NCBI RefSeq assembly: GCF_014204715.1
Contig: NZ_JACHLY010000001.1
Coordinates: forward strand, 186,001-250,000
Reading direction: 5' to 3'
Length of the DNA stretch: 64,000 nucleotides
Source: Streptomonospora salina
Lineage (GTDB): Bacteria; Actinomycetota; Actinomycetes; Streptosporangiales; Streptosporangiaceae
Of the stretch, positions 42,285 to 51,492 are shown in pieces. The position numbers were made by a program, and so were the translations under genes. The notes under the pieces were generated by a model. That model searched no databases. It was not told the DNA's origin and was given only the letters and a program-made list of their open reading frames with translations. Position 1 is the first letter of the stretch. Every line of letters starts with the position of its first letter.

Positions 42285-44726
42285 ATGCACGAAGTTCAAC
42301 ACAGCGGTCGGAGCGAGGACCGCGAGCAGGGGCGCGCCGCGGCCGTGCGCGCCGAACAGGGCTACGTCGACCTGCTCTACGCGCGCCTGGACGTGCTGCG
42401 GACGCGCACCTCGCAGTCGCTGTCGGAGGCGTTGGGCCGCGGCGGGGGCGGGGGCTACGCCATTCGGACCGAGCGGGAGGCCCAGGCCCACGAGAACGGG
42501 CGGCGACTGGCCCAGCTCAACTCCGTCGAGAACGGCCTGTGCTTCGGCCGCATCGACGCCGGCGACCGGGGTGCGGCCGCCGAGATCCGCTACATCGGCC
42601 GCATCGGCCTGCGGGACGAGGACCACGAGACGATCCTGATCGACTGGCGCGCTCCCGCCGCACGCCCCTTCTACGCGGCCTCGCCCTCCTCCCCCGAGGG
42701 CCTGGTGCGCCGCCGCCACCTGCACCTGCGCGACCGCACCGTCGTCGACATCGACGACGAGGTGTTCGACCTCGACGGCCTCACCGAGGACGACCGCCGC
42801 CACCTGGTCGGCGAAGCCGCGCTGCTGGCGACCCTGAACCGCGGACGCACCGGGCGCATGGGCGACATCGTCGCCACCATCCAGGCCGAGCAGGACCGCG
42901 TCATCCGCGCCGCCCTGGCCGGCGCCCTGGTGGTCCAGGGCGGCCCGGGCACCGGCAAGACCGTCGCGGCGCTGCACCGCGCCGCCTACCTGCTCTACAC
43001 GCACAGGCGGACCCTGGAGCGCCGCGGCGTTCTCGTCGTGGGCCCCAACCCGACGTTCCTGCGCTACATCGGGCGGGTCCTGCCCTCCCTCGGCGAGACC
43101 GACGTCGTGGTGCAGACCGTCGGGCAGCTGTATCCGGGGGTGGCGGCCGGCACCGAGGACGCCCCCGAGGCGGCGGCCCTCAAGGGATCGGCGCGTATGG
43201 CCGCCGTCGTGGAAGCCGCGGTGGCCGACCGCCAGCGCGTCCCGGAGGGCGATCTGGTGGTCGAGACCGACGGGACCGAGTTGCGCGTGCCCCACGAGAT
43301 CTGCCGGCACCTGCGTGACCGGGCCCGCGAGCTCGGGTTGGCGCACAACCGGGCCCGCAAGCTGTTCGCCACTGAGATGCTGTGGGAACTGGCCCGGGCG
43401 CAGGACGAATGGCTGGAGGCATCGCTGCGCGACGCCGAGGCGCTGCTGGAGGAGGCCGGACAGGCCGGCCGGGCCGGGCTTTCCGAGCTGGAGGACCCCG
43501 ACGCGCGGCTGCGCAGCGAGGACGACACCGCCCATGCGCGCGAGACGCTGTGGGCCGACCCCGGGGTACGCGCGGCCGTGGACGCGCTGTGGCCGCTGCT
43601 CACCCCCGAGCGGCTCGTCGGCGACCTGCTGAACGATCCCGGACGGCTCGCCGCGGCGGCCGCGGGGGCCGAACGGATCAGCGCCGGTCAGGGCTTGGCC
43701 GACGGCGAGATGCGGCTGCTGTCGCGCCCGCCCGGGGCGCCGTGGACCGTCGGCGACGTCCCGCTGCTGGACGAGGCCGCCGAACTGCTGGGCACCGACG
43801 GCGGCGAAGAGCAGGACCGCGACCGCGAGGCCCGGCAGCGCCGGGAGCAGGCCGAGCTCTCCGCCCAGGATGTGGTGGAATACCTCGGCACGTATGAGAC
43901 CGGGATGATGGTCGACTCCGCCGCCCTGCTCGCCGACCGGCAGGAGGAATCCTCGGCGCTGACCACGGCCGACCGCGCCGCTGCCGACCGCACCTGGGCC
44001 TACGGCCACGTGATCGTGGACGAGGCGCAGGAACTGTCGGAGATGGCCTGGCGCACGGTGATGCGCCGGGTTCCGGCGAAGTCGCTGACCGTGGTGGGCG
44101 ACCTCGCCCAGACCGGCAGCGCGGCGGGTGCACGCTCCTGGCAGGAGGTGCTGGAACCCTACGTCGGCGACCGGCTGCACGAGGAGCGCCTGCTGGTGAA
44201 CTACCGGACCCCGGCCGAGATCATGGCGGTGGCGGCCGACGTGCTGGCCGAGATCGCGCCGGAGCAGCAGGTTCCGGAATCGGTTCGCGAGGGCGGCGAC
44301 GCACCTCGGGCGGTGCGGGTCGACGGCGCCGGCGGCCTGGCGGAACGGCTGGCCGAAGTGGTCGCGGCCGAACTGGCCGCGATCGGCGAGGGCCGGGTGG
44401 GCGTCCTCACCCCCGCGGCGCGCATCGCCGCCGTCGCCGCCGCCCTTCCCGACGCCGCAGCGCAGGCCGATCCCACCGCACTGGACTCCCCCGTGGCCGT
44501 GCTCACTCCCACCCAGAGCAAGGGTCTGGAGTTCGACGCGGTCGTGATCGTCGACCCGGGCGGCATTCTCGCCGCCTCGCCCTCGGGGGGCCGCGACCTC
44601 TACGTCGCCGTCACCCGCGCCACCCGCCGCCTCACCGTGGTCCACGAGGGCGGGCTGCCCGCGATGCTGTCGCGCCTCGGCGACGGCGGCCCCGTACCTG
44701 CGGCCACGGTGGGCGACCACGGCTGA
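42285..44726 (+). CDS. helR: HelR-type RNA polymerase recycling motor ATPase (HelD family)
   Basis: UvrD/Rep-like superfamily-1 ATPase of 813 residues. HelD/HelR proteins free stalled or rifampicin-bound RNA polymerase instead of unwinding DNA. Opening coiled coil: EQGYVDLLYARLDVLRTRTS; then YIGRIGLRDEDHETILIDWR and AARPFYAAS. Walker A is VVQGGPGTGKTVAALHRAAY (near 218), Walker B IVDEAQELSEMAWR, SF1 motifs GDLAQTGSAAGARSW and VNYRTPAEI, and the C-terminal LTPTQSKGLEFDAVVIVDPG. The presence of GPGTGKT and length agree with HelR of Streptomyces. The only Shine-Dalgarno candidate (AGGAG) is a single base from the ATG. The leader is AT-rich. Confidence 0.88.
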   Translation: MHEVQHSGRSEDREQGRAAAVRAEQGYVDLLYARLDVLRTRTSQSLSEALGRGGGGGYAIRTEREAQAHENGRRLAQLNSVENGLCFGRIDAGDRGAAAEIRYIGRIGLRDEDHETILIDWRAPAARPFYAASPSSPEGLVRRRHLHLRDRTVVDIDDEVFDLDGLTEDDRRHLVGEAALLATLNRGRTGRMGDIVATIQAEQDRVIRAALAGALVVQGGPGTGKTVAALHRAAYLLYTHRRTLERRGVLVVGPNPTFLRYIGRVLPSLGETDVVVQTVGQLYPGVAAGTEDAPEAAALKGSARMAAVVEAAVADRQRVPEGDLVVETDGTELRVPHEICRHLRDRARELGLAHNRARKLFATEMLWELARAQDEWLEASLRDAEALLEEAGQAGRAGLSELEDPDARLRSEDDTAHARETLWADPGVRAAVDALWPLLTPERLVGDLLNDPGRLAAAAAGAERISAGQGLADGEMRLLSRPPGAPWTVGDVPLLDEAAELLGTDGGEEQDRDREARQRREQAELSAQDVVEYLGTYETGMMVDSAALLADRQEESSALTTADRAAADRTWAYGHVIVDEAQELSEMAWRTVMRRVPAKSLTVVGDLAQTGSAAGARSWQEVLEPYVGDRLHEERLLVNYRTPAEIMAVAADVLAEIAPEQQVPESVREGGDAPRAVRVDGAGGLAERLAEVVAAELAAIGEGRVGVLTPAARIAAVAAALPDAAAQADPTALDSPVAVLTPTQSKGLEFDAVVIVDPGGILAASPSGGRDLYVAVTRATRRLTVVHEGGLPAMLSRLGDGGPVPAATVGDHG

Positions 44727-44749
44727 GCGGGGGCGCGAGCGGCGGGACG

Positions 44750-44792
44750 GGGCCGGTGCGAGAGGGAGGTGCCCGCGGACCGCACCGGCCCG
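44750..44792. terminator. Hairpin between convergent helR and winged-helix gene
   Basis: GGGCCGGTGCG (44750-44760) pairs with CGCACCGGCCC (44781-44791) across a 20-base loop, filling most of the gap between two convergent stops. Likely bidirectional. Confidence 0.5.
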
Positions 44793-45653
44793 TCAGTCGA
44801 AGCTCACCGTCGCGCGGGAGGCCTTGCGGAGTGGTGCGACGGCTCGGGCCTCCTGTTCGATCGCCTCGCGATCCTTCGCCCCGAGGGACTCGAACGCGCT
44901 CACGGTCACGTTCAGCTGCGCGCCCTGTTTGCGGACGTTCCAGGCACCGACGATCCGGCCGTCGAGCAGGACGGCGCCGGGTGCACCGACCGAACGCCAG
45001 GTTCTGCGGTGCAGGGAGGTGTCCGCCAGGATCGTTTCGCGGTCCCGCTGCTGGGTGTAGGGGTCACCGGTGGGCAGCAGGCGCACACCGCGCACCGTCG
45101 CGGGCGACTCCAGCGCGTCCCGGTCTGCGTCCAGGATCCACAACGCCCGCCCGTTGTAGTCCACCTCCGCGAGCTCCTCCTCCAGCTCCTTGCCCAGTTC
45201 GTTGATCGCCAGCTCCCGGCCCGTCAGCACGCCCGGGAGCTTCTCCTCGGTCCGCTGCACCGCCTCGGTCAGGCTCATGTCCAGCTTCTTCAGGGCCGGT
45301 TCCACCCCGAAGACGAACGCGACGGTGTCCTGCTCCGTACGGGGAAGCAGACCGGTGGTGAAGACCGCGGTGTCGGCAGCGGGGAAGAAGAACGGCGAAC
45401 CGCGCATGCACCACGTCTGCAGAAGTGTCTTGTCGTCCTCCACCGCCTGGTCGAACGCCTGCAGGGTCAGGTCGGCCACCCGGGCGTGCAGAGCCACAGC
45501 CGCGGAACCCGGCGGGCTGTTCTGCACGGCGCAGGCGCCCGCCACGTCGACCAGTTCCGAGAGTGAACGGCGCCGGTGCAGGTTGTGCCGCGCCAACCGG
45601 AAGGACCGCACCTGGTCGCCACCGACCCGCGGGACGGATCCGCCCTGTCCCAT
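44793..45653 (-). CDS. Winged-helix DNA-binding protein, AlkZ-like (HTH_42)
   Basis: Protein of 286 residues in the superfamily that includes the DNA glycosylases AlkZ and YcaQ, which remove alkylated or crosslinked bases. Visible: RSFRLARHNLHRRRSLSELV, AGACAVQNSPPGSAAVALHA (the glutamine region), LQTWCMRGSPFFFPAADTAV (family W-x-MRG-T-x-H-x-x-P; here S and F replace T and H), ILADTSLHRRTWRSVGAPGA, VLLDGRIVGAWNVRKQGAQL. The changes in the MRG box mean glycosylase activity should not be assumed. ATG 45653 is chosen with GGAG upstream. Confidence 0.78.
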   Translation of the reverse strand: MGQGGSVPRVGGDQVRSFRLARHNLHRRRSLSELVDVAGACAVQNSPPGSAAVALHARVADLTLQAFDQAVEDDKTLLQTWCMRGSPFFFPAADTAVFTTGLLPRTEQDTVAFVFGVEPALKKLDMSLTEAVQRTEEKLPGVLTGRELAINELGKELEEELAEVDYNGRALWILDADRDALESPATVRGVRLLPTGDPYTQQRDRETILADTSLHRRTWRSVGAPGAVLLDGRIVGAWNVRKQGAQLNVTVSAFESLGAKDREAIEQEARAVAPLRKASRATVSFD

Positions 45654-45948
45654 TCCACACTCCAATGCTGTCGTCGCCGGGGATAGGATTCCACTGGCTC
45701 CCGTGTCCGGCCACCTTCGAAGGAACCCTCGAACGGGCGTGTCACGAAAGGCGGTCGAGCGGCGGGAACGGGCACGAGCGGATCCACATGGAGAACGACG
45801 GCGGCGTGCCCTGCAGTGCGCGATCCGAAACGCTCGCACCGACCGCCGCGTGCCGGATCGATCGCCCGGGCGGCGCGCGTCCGGCCGTGGAGGCGGGCAG
45901 GGCGTCAAACGCGTTGCCGAAGCCGGTCATCGCCGATAGTCCTGGAGT

Positions 45949-46845
45949 ATGAACGTCAACCACATCACCGCCGAACCCGACCCCGAGACGGCCGTCGCGG
46001 CCTACACGTCGCAGGCAGCGAAGCTGGGTGATCCTCCCACGCTTCCCGGCGACGCCGAGGTCGGGCCGGCGCTGCCCGGGGCGGCCGATCTGCCCGCGGT
46101 CCGGGTTTCGGCGGGCGGGGCCGCACCCGTTGCGGACGGGGCGGTGATCTACGTCCACGGAGGCGGGTTCGAGCACCGGATGCCGAAGGTGATCAACCTC
46201 GTCGCCCACCGTTTCAGCCGGACCGTCCGGTGTCCGGTGCTGTCCGTGCACTACCGGCTGGCGCCTGAGAATCCGTACCCGGCGCCGCTGGAGGACGTGC
46301 TGACGGTGTACCGCACGGCGCTCGAGCAGGGCGTGCCCGCCGAGCGCATCGTCCTGCTCGGAGAGTCGGCCGGCGCCGCGCTCGTACTGTCGGCCCTGCT
46401 CAAGCTCCGGGACTCGGATACGCCCCTGCCCGCGGGCGCGGTGACGTTCTCCGCGATGACGGACATGACCGCCTCCAGCTCCTCCGTCGACGCCGACACA
46501 CCCGACGACCCCGTCGACCGGGCCATGCTCACCCGGATCATCGGCCGGTACCTGGGCGACGCGCGAGCGGACGAGGCCCCGCAGTCGCCCCTCCACGGGT
46601 CGCTGGAAGACCTGCCGCCCCTGCTCATGGCGGTCGGCGGGGCCGAGGCCCTGATCGACGACACCCTCCGTTTCGCCGAGTCGGCCCGGGCCGCGGGCAG
46701 CGCCGTGGAGGTGGACGTCTACGAGGCGATGCCGCACGTCTTCCACATCACGAGCATCGACGAGGACGATCCGACGGGCAGGAAGGTGCTGGAGCGCACC
46801 GGGGCCTGGATCGCCTCGCGGATCGGCAGCGCGGGCAGCGCCTGA
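45949..46845 (+). CDS. Alpha/beta hydrolase, hormone-sensitive-lipase type
   Basis: Cytoplasmic esterase of 298 residues. The oxyanion motif HGGG is in VIYVHGGGFEHRMP; the nucleophile elbow is LLGESAGAALVLSALL (serine near 145). The acid lies in LLMAVGGAEALIDDTLRFAE, and the histidine in VYEAMPHVFHI. YRLAPENPYPAPLEDV is typical for family IV (HSL) carboxylesterases acting on short-chain esters. ATG 45949 lies in a GGAGT context. The next gene, an MFS pump, follows after 156 bp that contain a perfect palindrome. Confidence 0.9.
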   Translation: MNVNHITAEPDPETAVAAYTSQAAKLGDPPTLPGDAEVGPALPGAADLPAVRVSAGGAAPVADGAVIYVHGGGFEHRMPKVINLVAHRFSRTVRCPVLSVHYRLAPENPYPAPLEDVLTVYRTALEQGVPAERIVLLGESAGAALVLSALLKLRDSDTPLPAGAVTFSAMTDMTASSSSVDADTPDDPVDRAMLTRIIGRYLGDARADEAPQSPLHGSLEDLPPLLMAVGGAEALIDDTLRFAESARAAGSAVEVDVYEAMPHVFHITSIDEDDPTGRKVLERTGAWIASRIGSAGSA

Positions 46846-46930
46846 GTAAGGCGCGGACGGCGGCGGGCCGTCCCCGCCCTCCGCTGCGCTTGCCGGTCGG
46901 CGCAGGGGTGTGCGAATCTGCCCGCACGGG

Positions 46931-46946
46931 AGTACTACGTAGTACT
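46931..46946. promoter_or_regulatory. 16-bp perfect palindrome upstream of MFS gene
   Basis: AGTACTACGTAGTACT, fully self-complementary and AT-richer than its surroundings, 55 bases before the MFS start. Likely an operator for a dimeric repressor; the cognate regulator is unknown. The LacI and TetR genes nearby are candidates. Confidence 0.55.
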
Positions 46947-47001
46947 TCCCGCTTTCCCGCTCGCTTCCGCCCCTCCCCGACCCGGCGACGAAGGACCGCA
47001 C

Positions 47002-48234
47002 GTGCTGCAGCCGTATCTCGCCCTGCTCCGCAAACCGCATGTCTTCGCGGCCCTGGCGACCAACATCGCGGGCCGGCTGCCCAACGGCATGGCGGTCCTC
47101 GCGCTCACCCTGCTGTTCCGGCACGAGGGCGTGGACTTCGGCGCCGTCGGCATACTGATCGCGGTCTACGGCGTGGGAACCGCGGTGGGCGGACCCGTGC
47201 TGGGCCGGATCGTCGACTTCTACGGCCAGCCGCTCGTCCTCGTCACCAGCGGCGCGGTCTCGGCCGGCGCCTTCCTCGCGCTCGCGCTGGCTCCGGGAGC
47301 GCCGCTGGCGGCGACGCTGCCGCTGACGGCCGTCGCCGGGGCGCTGACCCCGCCGCTGGAGTCGTGCCTGCGGTCGGTGTGGCCCACGCTCGTGACCGGC
47401 GAGCAGGAGCGCGAGACCGCCTACTCGCTGGACGCCGCGCTGCAGGAGCTCATCTTCGTGGCCGCTCCCCTGCTGGTGAGCGCGGTGGCGGCGCTGTTCC
47501 TGCCGATGCACGCGGTCGTCGCCACCGCGCTGATCACCCTGGCCGGCGCCGCCGTCTTCGCCGCTCTGCGGCCGGTGCGCCGGTGGCGGCCGGTCCCGCG
47601 CACGGCCAACTGGCTGGGCCCGCTGATGGAACCGCAGGTGCGCCGCGTTCTGGTGTGCTTCGTGTTCGTCGGGGCGGCCTTGGGGGCGCTCGCGGTGGGC
47701 GCCGTGGCCTATTCCGAACAGGCCGGCGACCGCGACGTCTCCGGGTTGCTGCTCAGCGCCAACGGCTTCGGCGCACTGGTGGGCGGGCTGACCTACGGCA
47801 CCGTGCGCATCCCCCTGCCGCCGGCGCGGCGCTTCCGCGTGCTGCTGGCGGGGTTGGCGCTGGGCTACCTGCCGCTGCTGCTGATGCCCGGTCCGGCGCT
47901 GATGACGGTGCTGGCGGCACTGTCGGGCCTGTTCCTGGCGCCCGCCCTGGCCTGCACGTTCCTGCTGCTGGGCCGGCTTGCTCCGCAGGGCACCACGACC
48001 GAGGCGTTCTCCTGGCTGATCTCGGTGTTCATGTGCGGCAGCGCCCTGGGCACCGCGGCCGCCGGCGCGGCCGCCGACGCGGCGGGGGCGCTGGGCGTCT
48101 TCGCGGTCACGGGTGCGGTGACGGTGACCGCGGCGCTGCTGTCGCTGCGCGTCAGGGGCGATGCGGCGGCCGGAGGCGCGGCGGAGGCCGCCGAGGTCAG
48201 CGGCGCGGCTCCGGATCGGCCGGCGGAGCCGTAG
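47002..48234 (+). CDS. MFS transporter
   Basis: Integral membrane protein of 410 residues with about 12 hydrophobic helices (for example VLALTLLFRHEGVDFGAVGI, LILAVYGVGTAVGGPVLG). The loop GGPVLGRIVDFYGQPLVLV is the MFS motif-A region. A central cytoplasmic loop contains RPVRRWRPVPRTANW. Topology suggests a drug-efflux-type 12-TM exporter; substrate is unknown. GTG 47002 follows AAGGA. The last 38 bases overlap the convergent LacI gene. Confidence 0.87.
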   Translation: MLQPYLALLRKPHVFAALATNIAGRLPNGMAVLALTLLFRHEGVDFGAVGILIAVYGVGTAVGGPVLGRIVDFYGQPLVLVTSGAVSAGAFLALALAPGAPLAATLPLTAVAGALTPPLESCLRSVWPTLVTGEQERETAYSLDAALQELIFVAAPLLVSAVAALFLPMHAVVATALITLAGAAVFAALRPVRRWRPVPRTANWLGPLMEPQVRRVLVCFVFVGAALGALAVGAVAYSEQAGDRDVSGLLLSANGFGALVGGLTYGTVRIPLPPARRFRVLLAGLALGYLPLLLMPGPALMTVLAALSGLFLAPALACTFLLLGRLAPQGTTTEAFSWLISVFMCGSALGTAAAGAAADAAGALGVFAVTGAVTVTAALLSLRVRGDAAAGGAAEAAEVSGAAPDRPAEP

Positions 48235-49228
48235 AGCCGCGGACGACCAACCGCGCGGGCAGGCGTACGCACGCGCCGGCGCCGTCCGGCGCTCCGCCGT
48301 CCGGCGCCAGGCGGGCGATGAGCCGGCGCATGCCCGTCGCCCCGAGCTCTTCGCCGGGCAGGTCGACGGTGGTCAGTTCCGGCGTGACGGCGGTCGCGAG
48401 GTCGACGTCGTCGATCCCGGTGACCGACAGGTCGCGGGGAACGCACAGCCCGCGCGCCTGGGCGGCTTTGTAGACGCCGACCGACAGGAGGTCGTCGTCG
48501 CAGACCACTGCGGTGAAGGGGGGCCGGCCGCCGGAGTCGGCCGGCGGCAGCAGCGCGTCCGCCGCCGCGCGTGCGCGGTCGAGGTCCAGTGCGGAGTCGG
48601 CCTGCACGCGGTCCATGCCGCGTTGCGCGCAGGCGGCGTCGACGGCTTCGCTGCGCTCGCGGAAGGTCGCGGTACGCACCTCGGAGCGCAGGTGGGCGAT
48701 GGAGCGGTGCCCGAGCCGGTGCAGGTGGTCGACGAGCTCCGTCAGCGCCGGCGCGATGTCGAACCGGACCGCCCCCTGCCCCTGCGGCGGTTCGGCGTCG
48801 AGCACGACCGCGGGGACGGGGGCCTCCAGCGGCGGGCCGCCGTCCTGCAGGGAGCACGCGAGCACGGCGTCGATCCGCTGGCCCGCCACGTCGGCGGCGA
48901 CCGAGTCGAGGTCGCGCTGAACGGAGAGCACCACCTGGAATCCGGCATCGCGGGCCGCGGCGCGCGCGCCGGTGAAAACCCGCGCGAAGAACGGGTTCAC
49001 GATGTCGGGGACGGCGATGAGCACCATCGGCGGCCCGCCCACGCGCAGCCGGCGGGCGTCGGCGTTGGGCCGGAAGCCGAGCCGGCGGGCGGCGTCGACC
49101 ACGGCGTGCTGGGTGCGCTCGCCGACGCGGCCGCTGGCGGCCCCGCGGAACACCAGTGAAACGGTCGACTGCGACACTCCGGCCATCCGGGCGACGTCGT
49201 GGCTGGTGGGGGCTTTGCCGTTGCTCAC
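48197..49228 (-). CDS. LacI-family transcriptional regulator
   Basis: Repressor of 343 residues. The N-terminal helix-turn-helix and hinge: TSHDVARMAGVSQSTVSLVF, RTQHAVVDAARRLGFRPNAD, ARRLRVG. The periplasmic-binding-protein-like effector domain follows: VLIAVPDIVNPFFARVFTGA, VDHLHRLGHRSIAHLRSEV, AVVCDDDLLSVGVYKAA, VTGIDDVDLATAVTPELTTV. GTG 49228 is chosen over 49237. No sugar operon is adjacent; the closest candidate target is the convergent MFS gene or its own promoter. Confidence 0.9.
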   Translation of the reverse strand: MSNGKAPTSHDVARMAGVSQSTVSLVFRGAASGRVGERTQHAVVDAARRLGFRPNADARRLRVGGPPMVLIAVPDIVNPFFARVFTGARAAARDAGFQVVLSVQRDLDSVAADVAGQRIDAVLACSLQDGGPPLEAPVPAVVLDAEPPQGQGAVRFDIAPALTELVDHLHRLGHRSIAHLRSEVRTATFRERSEAVDAACAQRGMDRVQADSALDLDRARAAADALLPPADSGGRPPFTAVVCDDDLLSVGVYKAAQARGLCVPRDLSVTGIDDVDLATAVTPELTTVDLPGEELGATGMRRLIARLAPDGGAPDGAGACVRLPARLVVRGSTAPPADPEPRR

Positions 49229-49487
49229 GGACACCACCCTAGACGGGTAGGGCGGCAGGCGGGAGCTCGGCGCCGAGCGGGCTCACCCTAGTCCGGAACG
49301 ACGCCTTCGGACGGGCCGACGGTGCCGGCCTCGGGCCCGAACCTGGCGGTGTAGGCGTCCTCGGTTCCCGGAAGCGGCCGCCGATCCGCGGCGGCTCGCC
49401 CTCCAGGTGGGCGGCCAGGACATCCAGACAGACGTGCCGGCCGGCGGTGCCGGGACGCCGATTCCGAAGTCCGGCACGTCCCGCTGG

Positions 49488-50132
49488 TCAAACCCTTTTC
49501 TGCGCACCGGGCTCCTGTGCCGGGCGGTGACCGGTGATCGCGCCGACGACGGCCGAGGTCAGGTCGTCCACGACCGCCTCCGCGGCGACCTCGGGGTGCT
49601 CCAGCCACCACTCCCCCGCCGCCTGGACCATGCCCACCACCGCGTGGGCGGTGATCTGGGCGCGCACCGGGTCGGCGACGCGCAGGTCGTCACGCAGCAC
49701 CCCGGCCAGCTCCTCGCCGAGGCGGCGCACCATCATGCCCAAGTCGCCGCGGGTGCGCGGGTCCTCGGACGTGGCCCGGTCCATGAGGAACCGGTACAGG
49801 TTCAGATTGCCGCGGATCATGCCGAGGTAGGCGCCCACGGTCGCGCGGGTGCGCACGCGCAGCGAGGATCCGGCGTGCAGTTCGCCGCGGACTCGCTCCA
49901 TCAGGGGGTCGACGTGGCGCTGCGCGAGAGCGCGGTACAGGCCGCTCTTGTCGCCGAAGTGGCGGTAGAGGATCGGCTTGCTGATGCCGGCCTCGGCGGC
50001 GATGGCCGACATCGAGGCGTCGGGGCCGTCGCGCTGGATGACGCGGTCGGCGGCGTCGAGGATGGCGCGGCGGCGCGCGGGGCTGCGGCCGCGGCCGGCG
50101 GGGGCGGTCTGCGGTACGGGTCGGGAAGCCAC
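49488..50132 (-). CDS. TetR-family regulator
   Basis: Regulator of 214 residues. HTH: RRRAILDAADRVIQRDGPDA, SMSAIAAEAGISKPILYRHF, GDKSGLYRALAQRHVDPLME. The C-terminal ligand domain is all helical (LYRFLMDRATSEDPRTRGDL, VVGMVQAAGEWWLEHPE). Start at 50132. It is followed downstream (49238-49487) by about 250 bp without a clear gene. The target is unknown; the adjacent upstream operon is on the same strand. Confidence 0.9.
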   Translation of the reverse strand: MASRPVPQTAPAGRGRSPARRRAILDAADRVIQRDGPDASMSAIAAEAGISKPILYRHFGDKSGLYRALAQRHVDPLMERVRGELHAGSSLRVRTRATVGAYLGMIRGNLNLYRFLMDRATSEDPRTRGDLGMMVRRLGEELAGVLRDDLRVADPVRAQITAHAVVGMVQAAGEWWLEHPEVAAEAVVDDLTSAVVGAITGHRPAQEPGAQKRV

Positions 50133-50193
50133 GCCTCAGACGGTAGCGCCCGGCCGCCCGCTGCGCAGGATCAGGGCCGCGAGGGCCGCTCCG

Positions 50194-51492
50194 CTACGGG
50201 TACTCGCGGTCGACGGCCGGGCGGGCGGGCCCGGGCAGGCGCCGGGGACCGGCGCCGAAGGCGTCGGCGGCGAGCTGCGCGAAGCCCGCCACCCCCGGAA
50301 GGCCGATCGCCCAGCCGCACAGCGCCCAGCCCAGGTGGATGTGCTCCATGGCGCGGGCGAGCGCGGCCACGCCGCTCGCGCGCACCCCCGCGGCGCTGGC
50401 GTAGGTGAGCCGGCGGGGCCGGCCGGGGTGCGTCTCGGCGGGCAGCAGGCGCAGCGCCACCGGGGCGCGGGCGGCGAGCCACCCGCCCAGTCCCGAGCAC
50501 ATGGAGCAGCTCCCGGCGATGTACAGGGTGGCGGGTGTGCGACCCGGCCAGGGGGGCAGGCGGGGCAGCCACGCGCGCACGGCGGTGCGGTAGACGAGCC
50601 ACCGCTCGCCGTGGGCCCGGCGGAGCTGCGCGTCTTCATGCCACGCGGCCAGCCCCGCCGAATAGGCGGCTGCCACGACCGCGCCCAGCAGCAGCCGCGG
50701 GTCGGCGAACAGCGCGGCGCATCCGAGGTAGCCGAGCACGGCGGAGAGCTGCATGGGGTTGCGGACATAGGCGTAGGGTCCGCCGGTGACCAGGCGGCGG
50801 GGCGGATCGTAGGGCAGCGGGGTGCCGCGGCCGGCGGTCGCGAACTCCCGGGCGGCGGCCAGGCCCGGCAGCAGCGCCGGCGCGAGCAGCTGGACGCCCG
50901 CGGCGGTCCAGACCGGAGGCCACGGCGGGAGCGCTCCGAGAACGTACAGCGGAAGGGCGAACATGAGCGCGGCGGCGAGCCCGGCCTAGGCCGCGGCGCG
51001 GACCGGGCGGTGCCGGTCCAGCCGGGTCCAGCGCGCCAGGGCGACGGCCGGGACGAGGCAGGCGGCGATCCCGGCGCCCTCCCCCAGCAGCCAGGCTCCG
51101 CCGAGCCGGACGACGGGCTCGGCCGGCGGCATCAGGATCAGGTCCAGCCACGCCAGTACCGCCACCACGAGCGTGGCCGGCAGCGTGCGGATCAGGACCG
51201 CCGGAAGCGCGCCCCACAGCAGCGACCAGCCCAGCCACAGGTCCGCCGGGACGCCGCGCACGACGGCCCCGTGGGCGTCGAAGGTCCACCAGCCCAGCCG
51301 CAGCGCGGCGATGTTGAGAGCGAAGACGGTGGCGGCGCTCCAGGCGGTGGCCACGACGGCCGCGGCGGTGTCGGCCGCGGTGGGGCGCCGCAGCGCGAGC
51401 GCCGCCACCAGGGCCAAGGCGGGGGCGAACAGGGCCGCGGCGCGGATCAGGGCGGGGTCGGCCGCCGCCGCGGCGGGTGTCAGCGGTGGCAC
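50194..51492 (-). pseudogene. Membrane methyltransferase-like (ICMT/PEMT) with DCC-like tail, interrupted by an in-frame TAG
   Basis: From GTG 51492 a 168-residue hydrophobic part (ALFAPALALVAALALRRPTA, GWWTFDAHGAVVRGVPADLW, LGWSLLWGALPAV) ends at a TAG, 50988-50986. The same frame resumes and, after seven sense codons, reads MFALPLYVLGALPPWPPVW (ATG 50964) to 50194. The second part is an isoprenylcysteine-methyltransferase/PEMT-like domain (LVTGGPYAYVRNPMQLSAVL and HEDAQLRRAHGERW). It ends with a DCC (DUF393)-like stretch, TLYIAGSCSMCSGLGGWLA. As I recall, related proteins carry both parts in one chain, so this looks like one gene with a nonsense mutation. Two separate coding genes (50986-51492 and 50194-50964) remain possible. 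The GTG overlaps the SRPBCC stop by 13 bases. Confidence 0.62.

Noticed and set aside
42243-44720. An 825-codon frame opposite helR
   Set aside because: Antisense shadow of helR with no domain.
49262-49487. Pieces resembling a protein end (LDVLAAHLEGEPPR, EDAYTARFGPEAG) in different frames
   Set aside because: They could be a frameshifted gene remnant, but no family was recognised and no frame is sustained.
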